A stretch of DNA of 6,577 nucleotides from Lentisphaerota bacterium (GTDB taxonomy: Bacteria > Verrucomicrobiota > Lentisphaeria > Oligosphaerales > Oligosphaeraceae): assembly GCA_012800565.1 (NCBI GenBank), contig JAAZIZ010000342.1, forward strand, positions 1 to 6,577, written 5' to 3'. Every line of letters begins with the position of its first letter. Position 1 is the first letter of the stretch. Under the pieces are notes generated by a model, which searched no databases, was not told where the DNA came from, and was given only the letters and a program-made list of their open reading frames with translations. A program made the position numbers and the translations under genes. This document shows, piece by piece, positions 1-6,577 of this stretch.

Positions 1-105
1 GCAAAAGCGCTGAAAGCGCAAAACATACCAGCCCAGGGCAAGCGGCCCGCAGGGACGCGCCGCCCTGGGTAAGCCCCCCACCGAAATTGCACGCTGGAAG
101 CGTGC
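1..105. repeat. cluster of three intergenic hairpin palindromes
   Basis: Three inverted repeats lie back to back in non-coding DNA. The first is GCGCT-GAA-AGCGC at 7-19. The second is a long imperfect hairpin with outer arms CCCAGGGC (32-39) and GCCCTGGG (62-69); inside it GCG (42-44) can pair with CGC (58-60) and CCC (46-48) with GGG (52-54). The third is GCACGC-TGGAA-GCGTGC at 89-105. None has a clear T-run on either side, so they do not look like classic intrinsic terminators. The arrangement resembles REP-type intergenic repeats, but only one copy is visible here, so genome-wide repetition is inference. They could also end a gene lying to the left of the window. Confidence 0.45.
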
Positions 106-356
106 CACATAGTAAACACGCAAGATGGGTTCCATTGCAAGGCAACAGGAAATGCCTGCTATCAATGAGTGACCGATTACTCTCAACCGATATCGCGCTT
201 GGCCAATGCAGCACTCCAATGCCGCCTGGAACCCTGTTTTTCCGCAGTCTCACTTGCATAATCGCGTTTGAGATATTATTTTAACTTGGAATCAGTTCAA
301 AGAACGGCTAGTGCCGCGTGAACCAGTTTCCAACCAATTTATGGAGGAGAATAACA
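106..356 (+). promoter_or_regulatory. guaB leader and probable promoter region
   Basis: This non-coding stretch separates the hairpin cluster from guaB. The only promoter-like signal is an AT-rich patch at 271-284 that includes TATTAT (274-279), a good -10 candidate; the nearest -35-like hexamer, TTGCAT (254-259), is only 14 bases upstream, so the assignment is weak. A small 5-bp hairpin (AGGCA 140-144 with TGCCT 153-157) is unremarkable. I looked for a purine-riboswitch core, which would be natural before a guanine-synthesis gene, and did not see one. No tRNA or credible small gene was found. Confidence 0.3.
343..349 (+). promoter_or_regulatory. strong Shine-Dalgarno that fixes the guaB start
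   Basis: GGAGGAG ends seven bases before the GTG at 357 and is a near-ideal ribosome binding site. It argues for GTG 357 as the guaB start rather than the upstream in-frame GTG at 318, which would put this site inside the coding region, or the later ATG at 384. Confidence 0.75.
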
Positions 357-1853
357 GTGGTTAACGACTTTATATGCAAGTTCATGGATAATTATTGCTG
401 GGAGGCGCTGACTTTCAATGATGTGTCCCTGGCCACCTGCTATGCGGATTTCCTGCCTGCTGACACCGAGATCAAGACCTCATTCTCCCGAAATATCAAC
501 CTGAATGCTCCCTTTGTCAGCGCCGCCATGGATACCGTGACCGAGAGCGCTATGGCGATCGCCATGGCCAAGCTGGGCGGAATCGGGGTCATCCATAAGA
601 ATTTCACTCCGGAGCAGCAGGCCGAACAGACTGCCAGCGTGAAGCAGTTCCTGAATGGCATTATCAAAAATCCCGTGGTCTTCCGCCAGGATATGCTGGT
701 CCAGGACGTAATTACTGCCAAGCTTCGCAACAACTATACTTTCAGCGGCTTCCCGATTCTTGATGACAATGACCGCCTGGTGGGACTGCTCACCGGCCGG
801 GACATCAAATTCCTGACCTCGCTGGATATTCCGGTTTCCCAGGCTATGTCCACCAATCTGGTTGTCGGTGCTCCCGATACCAGCATCCTGGAAGCGCTGG
901 ATATCATGCAGCGGAACCGGGTCGGAAAACTGCCTCTGGTGGACAAGCAGGGCAAATTATGCGGGTTGTACAGCTTCCAGGATGTGCGCTCACTGACCAA
1001 GAACATCAACCCCAATTTCAACCGTGACCCGCAGCATCGCCTGCGCGTGGCCGCCGCAGTAGGACCGTATGATTACGAACGCATCGCGGCGCTGGTGGCG
1101 GTCGACGTGGATGCGCTGATCCTTGATACTGCCCATGGCCATTCCAAAGGGGTGATTGAGACGCTGCGGGAAATCAAGCGCCGTCATCCTCAAGTCGATG
1201 TGGTGGCCGGGAATGTCTGCACTGAAGAAGGCGCCAAAGCGCTGCTTATGGCCGGCGCGGATGCCATCAAGGTCGGTATCGGCCCCGGCTCCATCTGCAC
1301 TACCCGAGTGGTCGCCGGAGTGGGCATCCCTCAGCTGACCGCAGTCTACAACGCCTGGAAAGCGGTGAAAGACAGCATCCCCATCATTGCGGATGGCGGC
1401 ATCGCGCATTCCGGTGATGTGGCCAAGGCGATTGCGGTGGGAGCCAGCTGTGTGATGATGGGGTCGGCTTTGGCCGGGACCGAAGAATGCCCCGGGGAAC
1501 GCATCCTGCATCAGGGCCGCACTTATGTGATTTACCGCGGCATGGGCAGCATTGATGCCATGCGCCATGGCAAGGGCAGCCGCGAACGCTATGGCGTCTC
1601 TGCCGAGACTGCCGAGGAAAATCTGGTCCCCCAGGGTATTGAAGGGATGATCCCGTACCGCGGCATGGTTGCCGATGTGCTCAATCAATATATCGGTGGA
1701 TTGCGCTTCTCGTTAGGATACTGTGGAGCGCGCAACATCGCCCAGCTGCAGGAGAATGCCCACTTTGTCCGGGTCAGCTCGTCCGGATTGCGGGAAGCGC
1801 ATCCGCACGATGTCATCGTCCAGAAAGACGCTCCGAATTATCGGGCGACTTGA
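357..1853 (+). CDS. guaB: IMP dehydrogenase (GuaB)
   Basis: GuaB oxidises IMP to XMP with NAD+, the committed step of cytoplasmic guanine nucleotide synthesis. With the GTG start chosen from the Shine-Dalgarno, the protein is 498 residues, a usual length for the family. The N-terminal part (about 15-105) contains the characteristic LTFNDVSL and SAAMDTVTE blocks of the TIM barrel. A tandem CBS pair occupies about 107-220. The barrel then resumes, with GPGSICTTR carrying catalytic Cys314, the IMP-binding ADGGI segment with Asp346, YRGMGS from 393, and the mobile-flap dyad Arg411-Tyr412 in SRERYG. All key residues are present, so the enzyme should be active; the CBS pair suggests allosteric control by nucleotides, as known for bacterial GuaB. 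It is the only plus-strand gene, appears monocistronic and faces the convergent nuclease gene. The longer reading from GTG 318 would add 13 residues and is disfavoured. Identification is very secure. Confidence 0.97.
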   Translation: MVNDFICKFMDNYCWEALTFNDVSLATCYADFLPADTEIKTSFSRNINLNAPFVSAAMDTVTESAMAIAMAKLGGIGVIHKNFTPEQQAEQTASVKQFLNGIIKNPVVFRQDMLVQDVITAKLRNNYTFSGFPILDDNDRLVGLLTGRDIKFLTSLDIPVSQAMSTNLVVGAPDTSILEALDIMQRNRVGKLPLVDKQGKLCGLYSFQDVRSLTKNINPNFNRDPQHRLRVAAAVGPYDYERIAALVAVDVDALILDTAHGHSKGVIETLREIKRRHPQVDVVAGNVCTEEGAKALLMAGADAIKVGIGPGSICTTRVVAGVGIPQLTAVYNAWKAVKDSIPIIADGGIAHSGDVAKAIAVGASCVMMGSALAGTEECPGERILHQGRTYVIYRGMGSIDAMRHGKGSRERYGVSAETAEENLVPQGIEGMIPYRGMVADVLNQYIGGLRFSLGYCGARNIAQLQENAHFVRVSSSGLREAHPHDVIVQKDAPNYRAT

Positions 1854-1879
1854 TATCGGCTTATTGCCGTCTCCGTGAA

Positions 1880-1919
1880 CAGCCGCAGGATTGGCGCAGC
1901 CGCGCCGGTGCTGCGGCTG
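1880..1919 (+). terminator. composite hairpin between convergent genes, probable guaB terminator
   Basis: A perfect 9-bp inverted repeat, CAGCCGCAG (1880-1888) and CTGCGGCTG (1911-1919), encloses a second perfect stem, GGCGC-AGCC-GCGCC (1893-1906), with a small GATT/GGTG internal loop between them. It begins 26 bases after the guaB stop and ends 20 bases before the stop of the convergent nuclease gene, so it could serve both strands. The tail on the plus side is only TTGTGT, a poor U-tract, so intrinsic termination is likely but not certain. Confidence 0.55.
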
Positions 1920-1939
1920 TTGTGTATATGCCGGGGACA

Positions 1940-2914
1940 CTATACGCCGGCTTGGGTGAATCTCGGGCAGGCTTCGCAGAAGACGCAACTCTCGCAGGCA
2001 TTGAGGTTCTCGGTCAGAGGGAAATCTTCCTCTTCGGCCAAGTTTTGCTCCGGGTCTCTGAGCTTCCGGCGCATAGCCTGGACGCTGAGCAAAATCTGGT
2101 CTTTGACGGAAATCAGCAGCGCGGCATCGACCGGGTAATCGCTTCTGCGCCCGCCATCATTGAGAAAAACTCCGTGCAGAGCCAGCTGTTCGACTGGGCA
2201 TTTCCATTTATCCATGGCATAAAGCGCATAGCAGGCCAGCTGCTGCCGCAAGGTGACCGGGTTTTCCCCGCCGGTCTTCCAGTCCACGATATGCAGCATG
2301 CCCTCGCGGTCAGTGTAGGCGAAATCCACTGCACACCAGACCTTATACTCCTCCACCTGAAAACTGTCCAGGATATCAATGGGCTTCCATTGTACAAACG
2401 GAACCGTGAGAATCGCTTTCAGGGTCGCGGAGTTGACAAACGCTTCGAGAGAGTCATAGACTCTGGCCTTGATCCGATCGGTGTCCTCCCGCGGCAGGGT
2501 TTTGCCGTTGCCGTAATAGAGCTCATGCAGGTTGGTCTTCTTCGGGGCGGTGCGCCAAGCCTGGCTGACTGATTCCGTCCAGCCCTGACGCAACTGCCGG
2601 CGAGCCTGGTTCTGCAGGTCTGAGATCGAGGGCAGGACGCGGGTCATTGAGTACTGCTCCAGCGCCTGTTTAATCAAATCGTGGACGATGCTGCCAGCCC
2701 ACATCACCATCGGCTTTATATTCTTCAGAATGTACAGTTGCCGGGTACGCTCAGGGGCTGCACTGTCCCAGCCACCCCAGGAGCCATAATAGTTGAAGTA
2801 ATAGGCACGCTGGCAGTTCTGGAAGAGCTGGGCGCGGGAGACTGACCAGGTCAAGTCGTTGCTGAGTTGTTTTGCCATTTCGGAGTTCTCAAAAACAAAT
2901 TTCAGGGCGGCCAT
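1940..2914 (-). CDS. RecB/Cas4-like PD-(D/E)XK nuclease family protein
   Basis: This is a stand-alone nuclease of the PDDEXK_1 (RecB/AddB C-terminal, Cas4-like) type, expected to cut DNA with a bound metal ion. In the 324-residue reading the motifs run in family order: WSVSRAQLFQNC (23-34), His79 in GSIVHDL, Asp197, Asp211-Trp-Lys213 in VDWKTG, and the QLACYA motif (225-230). Cys34 together with Cys307, Cys310 and Cys316 gives the C-x2-C-x5-C arrangement of 4Fe-4S AddB/Cas4 proteins; Cys313 is an extra one. Neither start is well supported: ATG 2914 has no Shine-Dalgarno and its A is the last base of a 20-bp palindrome, while ATG 2878 (residue 13) directly precedes the conserved region and has only a weak GAG upstream. 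No helicase, cas1/cas2 or CRISPR array is in the window, so a role in repair or recombination is more likely than adaptation, but it is unproven. The fold call is firm; the biological role is not. Confidence 0.85.
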   Translation of the reverse strand: MAALKFVFENSEMAKQLSNDLTWSVSRAQLFQNCQRAYYFNYYGSWGGWDSAAPERTRQLYILKNIKPMVMWAGSIVHDLIKQALEQYSMTRVLPSISDLQNQARRQLRQGWTESVSQAWRTAPKKTNLHELYYGNGKTLPREDTDRIKARVYDSLEAFVNSATLKAILTVPFVQWKPIDILDSFQVEEYKVWCAVDFAYTDREGMLHIVDWKTGGENPVTLRQQLACYALYAMDKWKCPVEQLALHGVFLNDGGRRSDYPVDAALLISVKDQILLSVQAMRRKLRDPEQNLAEEEDFPLTENLNACESCVFCEACPRFTQAGV

Positions 2915-2978
2915 CTTGGCGTTCTTGGCGGTTAGTTCCGTTTTATTGAACCGCCAAGAACGCCAAGAGCGCCAAGGG
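2914..2978. repeat. 20-bp perfect palindrome built of 9-nt CGCCAAGnn units
   Basis: The left arm (2914-2933) and right arm (2949-2968) are exact reverse complements over 20 bp, with a 15-base AT-rich loop (2934-2948). The right arm continues into a tandem repeat of period nine: CGCCAAGAA (2952-2960), CGCCAAGAG (2961-2969), CGCCAAGGG (2970-2978). The left arm holds the inverted form of the same unit (TTCTTGGCG, 2922-2930). On the minus strand it occupies the leader of the nuclease gene, and the A of the ATG at 2914 is its last paired base. It may be a dispersed intergenic repeat, a binding site, or an RNA hairpin that masks the start. Confidence 0.85.
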
Positions 2979-3002
2979 GGCGGGATAAAATGATCCCGCC
3001 CC
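2977..3002. repeat. 10-bp perfect G/C hairpin
   Basis: GGGGCGGGAT (2977-2986) and ATCCCGCCCC (2993-3002) pair perfectly around the six-base loop AAAATG. The right arm is shared with the hairpin at 2995-3023, so the two structures cannot form at once in the same strand. No T-run follows on the plus side. Confidence 0.6.
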
Positions 3003-3023
3003 GTCAGGCAATGGCGGGGCGGG
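2987..3023 (-). terminator. probable terminator of the sugar kinase gene
   Basis: Read on the minus strand, downstream of the kinase stop, CCCGCCCCG (complement of 3015-3023) pairs perfectly with CGGGGCGGG (complement of 2995-3003) around an 11-base loop and is followed by ATCATTTTAT. A G/C-rich 9-bp stem with a short T-tract is a reasonable rho-independent terminator. It would end the kinase transcript before the nuclease gene. The T-tract is short and interrupted, so confidence is moderate. Confidence 0.5.
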
Positions 3024-3044
3024 GTTAAGTCCTGGCTTTCTTTC

Positions 3045-3075
3045 CGGCCGTCGCCAGGATTCTGGCCGACGGCCG
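3045..3075. repeat. hairpin just downstream of the sugar kinase gene
   Basis: CGGCCGTCG (3045-3053) pairs with CGACGGCCG (3067-3075). Allowing one bulged C at 3066, the stem extends with CCAG (3054-3057) and CTGG (3062-3065) around the loop GATT. It begins 19 bases after the kinase stop on the minus strand. Neither side carries a T-run, so it could be an RNA-stabilising 3' hairpin or part of a repeat cluster rather than a terminator. Confidence 0.5.
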
Positions 3076-3093
3076 TTGGATGGGGGGGACAGA

Positions 3094-4173
3094 TCAGCGT
3101 TTAACGCGGGCATTCCCTTTCCAGATGCTCCAGACCTGCTCTTCGTCAGCCGGCTGGGCATAGTCGGTCAGGTGGGTGGTGGCCAAGGCGCCGGTAGCCC
3201 AGGCGAACTGGACCCATTTCTCCGGCTCCCAACCACGCAGGATTGAGTACAGATAGCCGCCCACAAAGCCATCGCCGCCGCCGATGCGGTCCAGCACGCC
3301 GATTTCGCGCGGCTCGACCAGCTGCCACTGGCCATTGACATTGGAGATCGCACCCCAGAGATGAGTATTGGCGCTGACGACCTGGCGCAGGGTATTGGCG
3401 AAAGCAGTGGTGTTGGGATAGGCGGCTTTTACGCGCTCGACCATCTCCTTGAAGTTGTCTATCTTGTCGCTGATGCTCTTGCCGCCGGCCTCGGGGCCCT
3501 TGATATTCAGACAGAGCTGGAAATCTTCCTCATTGCCAATCAGAACATCGGAGAGGCTGGCAATCTCGGCAAAAATCTCCCCGAGTTCCTGTTCCCGGCC
3601 TTCCCAGAACGAGGCCCGATGATTCAAATCGAAGGAGATTTTGCTGCCGTATTTCTTGGCGGCACGGGCGAGCTCAAGGCAGAATTTGCTGGTCTGCGGG
3701 GACAGAGCACCAATCAGTCCTGAGATATGGACAATCTGCGCCCCCTCGCGGTTGAAAATCCGCTCCAGATCGAAGTACTTGACATCCAGGAGGCGTCCTA
3801 CTTCTCCGGCGCGGTCATTCTGCACCCGCGGGCCGCGGGCGCCGTAGCCGCTGTCAGCCAGATTGAACTGATGCCGGTAGCCCCACGGGCCGCCCTGTTC
3901 AATTTCCGGCCCTTCGTAGGTGAAATGACGGCTGGCCAGATTGTCCTTGATCATCCGGGCAATGGGACTGTCTTTGACAAAGGCGGTCAGGACTTTGACC
4001 GGCAGGCCGAGATAGGAGACGATACTGGCGACGTTGGTCTCCGCGCTGGTGACCTGCATCTTGAAAGTATCGCTGCAATGGAAAGGCTGGCTGTCAACCG
4101 GAGTCAGGCGCACGCCCATGCTGGTAGGGACGAGCAGGGAATAAGCGGCATTGCTTTTCAATTGTAAAGACAT
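3094..4173 (-). CDS. kdgK: PfkB-family kinase, probable 2-dehydro-3-deoxygluconokinase
   Basis: This is a cytoplasmic ribokinase-fold sugar kinase. The best specific match is 2-dehydro-3-deoxygluconate (KDG) kinase, which makes KDPG from sugar acids such as those released from pectin or other uronates, feeding the Entner-Doudoroff aldolase. Visible motifs in the 359 residues are a substrate-side Arg-rich segment around 112-121 (ARGPRVQNDR), DLNHRASFW (182-190), IGNEED (212-217), and the second PfkB signature DRIGGGDGF (295-303) with catalytic Asp301. The usual D-T-x-G-A-G-D has Arg for Thr and Gly for Ala, a variation also known in KDG-kinase-like members. The start is well supported: AAGGAGA lies four bases upstream of the ATG. 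It has its own promoter candidate and is flanked by hairpins, so it is probably monocistronic. No aldolase or uronate isomerase gene is nearby, so substrate is inferred from motifs only; another hexose or sugar-acid kinase is possible. Confidence 0.87.
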   Translation of the reverse strand: MSLQLKSNAAYSLLVPTSMGVRLTPVDSQPFHCSDTFKMQVTSAETNVASIVSYLGLPVKVLTAFVKDSPIARMIKDNLASRHFTYEGPEIEQGGPWGYRHQFNLADSGYGARGPRVQNDRAGEVGRLLDVKYFDLERIFNREGAQIVHISGLIGALSPQTSKFCLELARAAKKYGSKISFDLNHRASFWEGREQELGEIFAEIASLSDVLIGNEEDFQLCLNIKGPEAGGKSISDKIDNFKEMVERVKAAYPNTTAFANTLRQVVSANTHLWGAISNVNGQWQLVEPREIGVLDRIGGGDGFVGGYLYSILRGWEPEKWVQFAWATGALATTHLTDYAQPADEEQVWSIWKGNARVKR

Positions 4174-4177
4174 GTTT

Positions 4178-4184
4178 TCTCCTT
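4178..4184 (-). promoter_or_regulatory. Shine-Dalgarno of the sugar kinase gene
   Basis: Complement reads AAGGAGA, four bases before the ATG at 4173. It is a strong site that confirms this start over internal ATGs. Confidence 0.75.
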
Positions 4185-4217
4185 GGCTTGAGGGTTGTTA
4201 AGGACTCACAAGAGGTA

Positions 4218-4246
4218 AAGATAATAATATAGCCTCTGATTGCCAA
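4218..4246 (-). promoter_or_regulatory. candidate sigma-70-type promoter of the sugar kinase gene
   Basis: On the minus strand TTGGCA (complement of 4241-4246) is followed after 17 bases by TATCTT (complement of 4218-4223), a 5/6 and a 4/6 match to the -35 and -10 consensus with ideal spacing. The spacer is AT-rich and also contains overlapping TATATT/TATTAT hexamers. It lies about 45 bases before the start codon, between the GH-like gene and the kinase gene. The start site itself cannot be seen. Confidence 0.4.
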
Positions 4247-4251
4247 TCTTC

Positions 4252-4280
4252 CCGGCAGAACATCGTTACGGTTCTGCCGG
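4252..4280 (-). terminator. 10-bp perfect hairpin across the stop codon of the GH-like gene
   Basis: CCGGCAGAAC (4252-4261) and GTTCTGCCGG (4271-4280) are exact reverse complements around a nine-base loop that contains the TAA stop of the GH71/99-like gene (4266-4268). On the minus strand the stem is followed by GAAGATTGG, not a U-tract. It probably marks the 3' end of the three-gene transcript, as a factor-dependent terminator or a stabilising hairpin. Confidence 0.45.
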
Positions 4281-5177
4281 AGCGCGGCTGGCGGCAGCCA
4301 GCATTCTGGCATTGGCCTGGAAGATATTGAAGAAGAGGTCGTATTCCAGCGAATTCGGTTCAATAAAGCTGCCACGGTTGAAATTGTTCCAGCTGGAGAC
4401 GCAGATAATCTCCGCCTGGCTGAGCATGGCCTGGCGCAAGGCGGCGGCGAACTGCTCGCCCCGGCCGCGCGGGACAATCCAGCGGTCATGATATTTCGGC
4501 AGCAGGTGGGCGTTGCCGCCGTTGTCAGCGGCGATGACCCAGGTGAATCCCCGCTGCACTTGGCCGGCTGTACCGCTTCTGGAGGGCCAGTAGTCCCCGA
4601 AGCGAATGTAGCCCAGAGCACCCTGGTATTGCCCCAGCAGCTTGACATTCTGATCAAAAAACAGCAGCGAGGTGCCGGCAAATTTCAGAGCATTGGTTTT
4701 ATCGGCGAAACCCTGCTGGCGGAAAAAGGTCATGACATTGTCGAGCTGAAGAGTAAATTCATTCGCTATGGGAGAGAGGACAATGCCTACACGCAGGGGC
4801 TCAAGCTGGGCGGCGGCCAAGTCATAGAAACGGTGCACACGCTCAAGCGTGGTGGCCTTGGCGAGATGCTCAGGAGTGAGAAACAGCAGCACAGCCTGAA
4901 ATCCTGCGGCTGACAAACGCTCCAGGTCTCTCTCCATGCGGATATCCGTCCAGCCATTGTAGTCCGGCACCGGACGGGCATAGCTGATGCTGTTCTGCTG
5001 CTGCCAGCAGGGATAAGGATAATACTCCACCCAGAATTCCGGGCGCCGGCCGGGCGGCAGCGGCGGGAGAGGCGCGGCAGTTATGTCGGAGTTGTCGCGG
5101 AACAGGTCCATGCTGCAGGAAACGGAGAAGAGGCACAGGACCTGAAGAAGAAGAAATAAAACACGCGACAAATTCAT
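4266..5177 (-). CDS. exported GH71/99-like TIM-barrel protein, probably catalytically altered
   Basis: The 303-residue product starts with a signal peptide: Asn-Leu-Ser-Arg, then a hydrophobic stretch (5-19) ending at SVSC21. Cys21 could be a lipidation site, but Ser at -3 makes a poor lipobox. After a Pro-rich spacer (36-42) the protein resembles GH99/WbsX-like and GH71-like glycosidase barrels: FWVEYYPYP (48-56), DIRMERDLERLSAAGFQAVLLFL (about 78-100), a YIRFGDYWP strand (190-198), and a C-terminal SWNNFNRGSFIEP (262-274). In active GH99-type enzymes the equivalent segment reads like SWNEWHEGTxIEP, whose two glutamates are catalytic; here they align with Asn and Arg, so hydrolysis of the classic kind is doubtful. 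A carbohydrate-binding or structural role outside the cytoplasmic membrane is possible. Its ATG overlaps the stop of the preceding zinc-ribbon gene in an ATGA, and no separate Shine-Dalgarno is visible, so translation is probably coupled. The fold is fairly likely; the activity is unknown. Confidence 0.72.
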   Translation of the reverse strand: MNLSRVLFLLLQVLCLFSVSCSMDLFRDNSDITAAPLPPLPPGRRPEFWVEYYPYPCWQQQNSISYARPVPDYNGWTDIRMERDLERLSAAGFQAVLLFLTPEHLAKATTLERVHRFYDLAAAQLEPLRVGIVLSPIANEFTLQLDNVMTFFRQQGFADKTNALKFAGTSLLFFDQNVKLLGQYQGALGYIRFGDYWPSRSGTAGQVQRGFTWVIAADNGGNAHLLPKYHDRWIVPRGRGEQFAAALRQAMLSQAEIICVSSWNNFNRGSFIEPNSLEYDLFFNIFQANARMLAAASRAPAEP

Positions 5178-5590
5178 ATTTCTGAACGAGATTTTTTAGG
5201 GATAAAGTCGGGGCAGTCATGCATCGGCTCCACCTCCCGGCGATGGAGGGTGCATTGGCACTTGAACGGGGTCAGGAAATTATAGTCGCAATTCTTGCAG
5301 AAACGCCGTTCCTGACTGTCCTGCAGCAACGTCGCCGCATCCACCTGCTCTGGGACCGGCTCATCTCCCAGCAGTTCAGCCAGGGCATTGCGCGGCGGAG
5401 CAGGCGCCTTGGCCGGAGCATTGCCCGCTGGAGCCGAAGCCTGAGCGGGGATTTCATGCTGGCAGAAAGCACAGACCAAGAACTCGCGGGTTACGGTGAA
5501 ATCGGTGTACTCGCGTTTGATTTTGGCTACGGAGCGGGCCTGGCAATGTTGACAGAAGAAAGTATCTCCTGATGCAAGTTTGGCAGCCAT
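5174..5590 (-). CDS. small two-module Cys-rich (zinc ribbon) protein of unknown function
   Basis: The 138-residue cytoplasmic protein has two cysteine modules joined by an Ala/Pro-rich linker (about 48-67). The N-terminal module has CQHC (13-16) and CAFC (40-43), a typical four-Cys zinc ribbon. The C-terminal module has CKNC (98-101), CQC (111-113) and Cys126 in HDCPDF, with His116 and His124 as further possible ligands. No enzyme motif is visible; metal-supported protein or nucleic-acid contact is the reasonable inference. GAGG four bases before the ATG supports the start. It follows the AlbA_2-type gene by 33 bp, and its TGA overlaps the ATG of the GH-like gene by four bases, so the three genes probably form an operon. 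I do not recognise a named family for the full protein. Confidence 0.78.
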   Translation of the reverse strand: MAAKLASGDTFFCQHCQARSVAKIKREYTDFTVTREFLVCAFCQHEIPAQASAPAGNAPAKAPAPPRNALAELLGDEPVPEQVDAATLLQDSQERRFCKNCDYNFLTPFKCQCTLHRREVEPMHDCPDFIPKKSRSEI

Positions 5591-5623
5591 AAGACCTCGG
5601 CAAAAAAGTATCCTGGTTCTGGG

Positions 5624-6577
5624 TCAGGGCGAGAGAAAGTTCAGCAGTGCATTGGCGGTCGCGCGGGCCTGACCGTCATTCTGGCTGTAATTGAAGCGCT
5701 CGCAAATTTCCTGGTAGACCTGGGCTGCGGTGCTGGCAGCAGCTCCGCCTTCCAAATCGCCGGCAGTGCGGGTTTTGCCAATAATCCTGATGTCGTGGAT
5801 GTGGCAACGGTACTGTAATTGATTATTTTGACCATTAGGAAGCAGATGAAGTTCCAGAGTGTTGTTGAGGCTGAAGAACAGTGTCAACAGCTCACTGCCC
5901 AGCCCAACCTGGGTGAACAACTCACCGGCCATAGCCAGGAAGATGGCGCATAATTGCGCCAAGGGCTTGCCGGCAATGGCTGGCCCCGGCAGCTCCGGCA
6001 GCAGCACCGCACAGTAGAACAGACCGTCCGGAAACAGTTCCAGGAAGTATTTCTGAGGGGCGGCAGCATCCTTGGGATGTACTCGCAGAGAGTTATTGCT
6101 GGCATAAATGACCTGCTCCTGCGGGTTAGGCAGAGGCCAGGGGAAATTATGCAGACTGGGACGCTCCAGGCTGTCCATCTGCCGGCGCCAGTCGGTCAGA
6201 GACAGCAGCTTGCGCCGCTGCTGCAGATGCACCGCGGCCTCGAAAACCGGCTTCTCCCGGGTAATCTTGTTGCCCAGATATAATCGGGCATTGTTGCCGG
6301 CGCTCTGCAGGAGGTCGGTGAATTGCTCTCCGGCGTTAGGGTCAGCGGCCTGGCGGTCCTCGTACAGGATACCGCGCAGCATACGTCCAAGCAGCTGGCG
6401 CTGGTTGCGCAAGGCCCGCTGGATGATGCTGTGCAGTTCGCTGGAGCGATAGGCGGCCCGGCTGCGGGCATCGGTGGTGCGGATGTAGAATACCCCCCGC
6501 TGCAGTTCGTCATCACAGACGTCGTTGCAGATGTGGGGAAGATTCTTGAAAGGATAGACCACCAGCACCACATACAA
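5624..6577 (-). CDS. AlbA_2 (Schlafen-type) domain protein, 5' end cut by window edge
   Basis: The reading frame is open to the right edge, so the N-terminus and start codon lie outside the window; 317 codons are visible. The visible first 65 residues resemble the C-terminal half of the AlbA_2 putative nucleic-acid-binding domain seen in Schlafen-like and helix-turn-helix-annotated bacterial proteins: a hydrophobic strand (VVLVVYPF), LPHIC, then the hallmark RGVFYIRTTDARSRAA and a helix (SSELHSIIQRAL). The Glu-x-Lys-type core of the domain would be in the missing part. The remaining roughly 250 residues have no motif I recognise; they contain hydrophobic strands and helices around 170-235 but no clear transmembrane segment. 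It is the first visible gene of the minus-strand cluster, 33 bp before the zinc-ribbon gene. A regulatory or nucleic-acid-associated role is inference. The domain call is moderate because only part of it can be seen. Confidence 0.6.
   Translation of the reverse strand: MYVVLVVYPFKNLPHICNDVCDDELQRGVFYIRTTDARSRAAYRSSELHSIIQRALRNQRQLLGRMLRGILYEDRQAADPNAGEQFTDLLQSAGNNARLYLGNKITREKPVFEAAVHLQQRRKLLSLTDWRRQMDSLERPSLHNFPWPLPNPQEQVIYASNNSLRVHPKDAAAPQKYFLELFPDGLFYCAVLLPELPGPAIAGKPLAQLCAIFLAMAGELFTQVGLGSELLTLFFSLNNTLELHLLPNGQNNQLQYRCHIHDIRIIGKTRTAGDLEGGAAASTAAQVYQEICERFNYSQNDGQARATANALLNFLSP

Overview
This window looks like ordinary chromosomal DNA of a free-living or gut bacterium with about 55-60 % GC. 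Protein style (a KDG-kinase-like PfkB protein, an AlbA_2-type protein, a small Cys-rich zinc-ribbon protein and a GH71/99-like exported protein) and the G/C-rich intergenic palindromes would fit the PVC group, perhaps Lentisphaerae/Victivallales. That placement is an impression from protein style, not a demonstrated assignment.

Layout. Positions 1-356 hold no convincing gene: three hairpin-forming palindromes (1-105), then a leader with an AT-rich promoter-like patch and a strong Shine-Dalgarno. On the + strand, guaB (IMP dehydrogenase) starts with GTG at 357 and ends at 1853. A composite G/C-rich hairpin (1880-1919) separates it from a convergent minus-strand gene for a stand-alone RecB/Cas4-like PD-(D/E)XK nuclease with an iron-sulfur-type cysteine set (1940-2914). 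The 179-bp gap 2915-3093 is packed with inverted repeats: a perfect 20-bp palindrome built from 9-nt CGCCAAGnn units that touches the nuclease start codon, two competing G/C hairpins, and a third hairpin just after the next gene. A PfkB-family kinase, best called 2-dehydro-3-deoxygluconokinase (3094-4173, minus), follows with its own likely promoter. The rest of the window is a minus-strand cluster read from right to left: an AlbA_2-type protein cut by the window edge (5624-6577), a two-module Cys-rich zinc-ribbon protein (5174-5590), and an exported GH71/99-like TIM-barrel protein (4266-5177). The last two overlap by an ATGA, so they are very likely one transcript.

How the genes relate. guaB (purine synthesis) and the sugar-acid kinase are housekeeping or catabolic genes with no evident functional link to their neighbours. 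The nuclease has no Cas, AddA/RecB helicase or CRISPR partner in view. The three-gene cluster is the least explained part: a probable nucleic-acid-binding or regulatory protein, a metal-binding small protein and an exported glycosidase-fold protein that seems to lack the acidic residues expected at the GH99 active site. I saw no mobile element, tRNA, rRNA or CRISPR array. The points most worth a second look are the iteron palindrome at 2914-2978 and the apparently inactive GH99-like protein in its coupled cluster.
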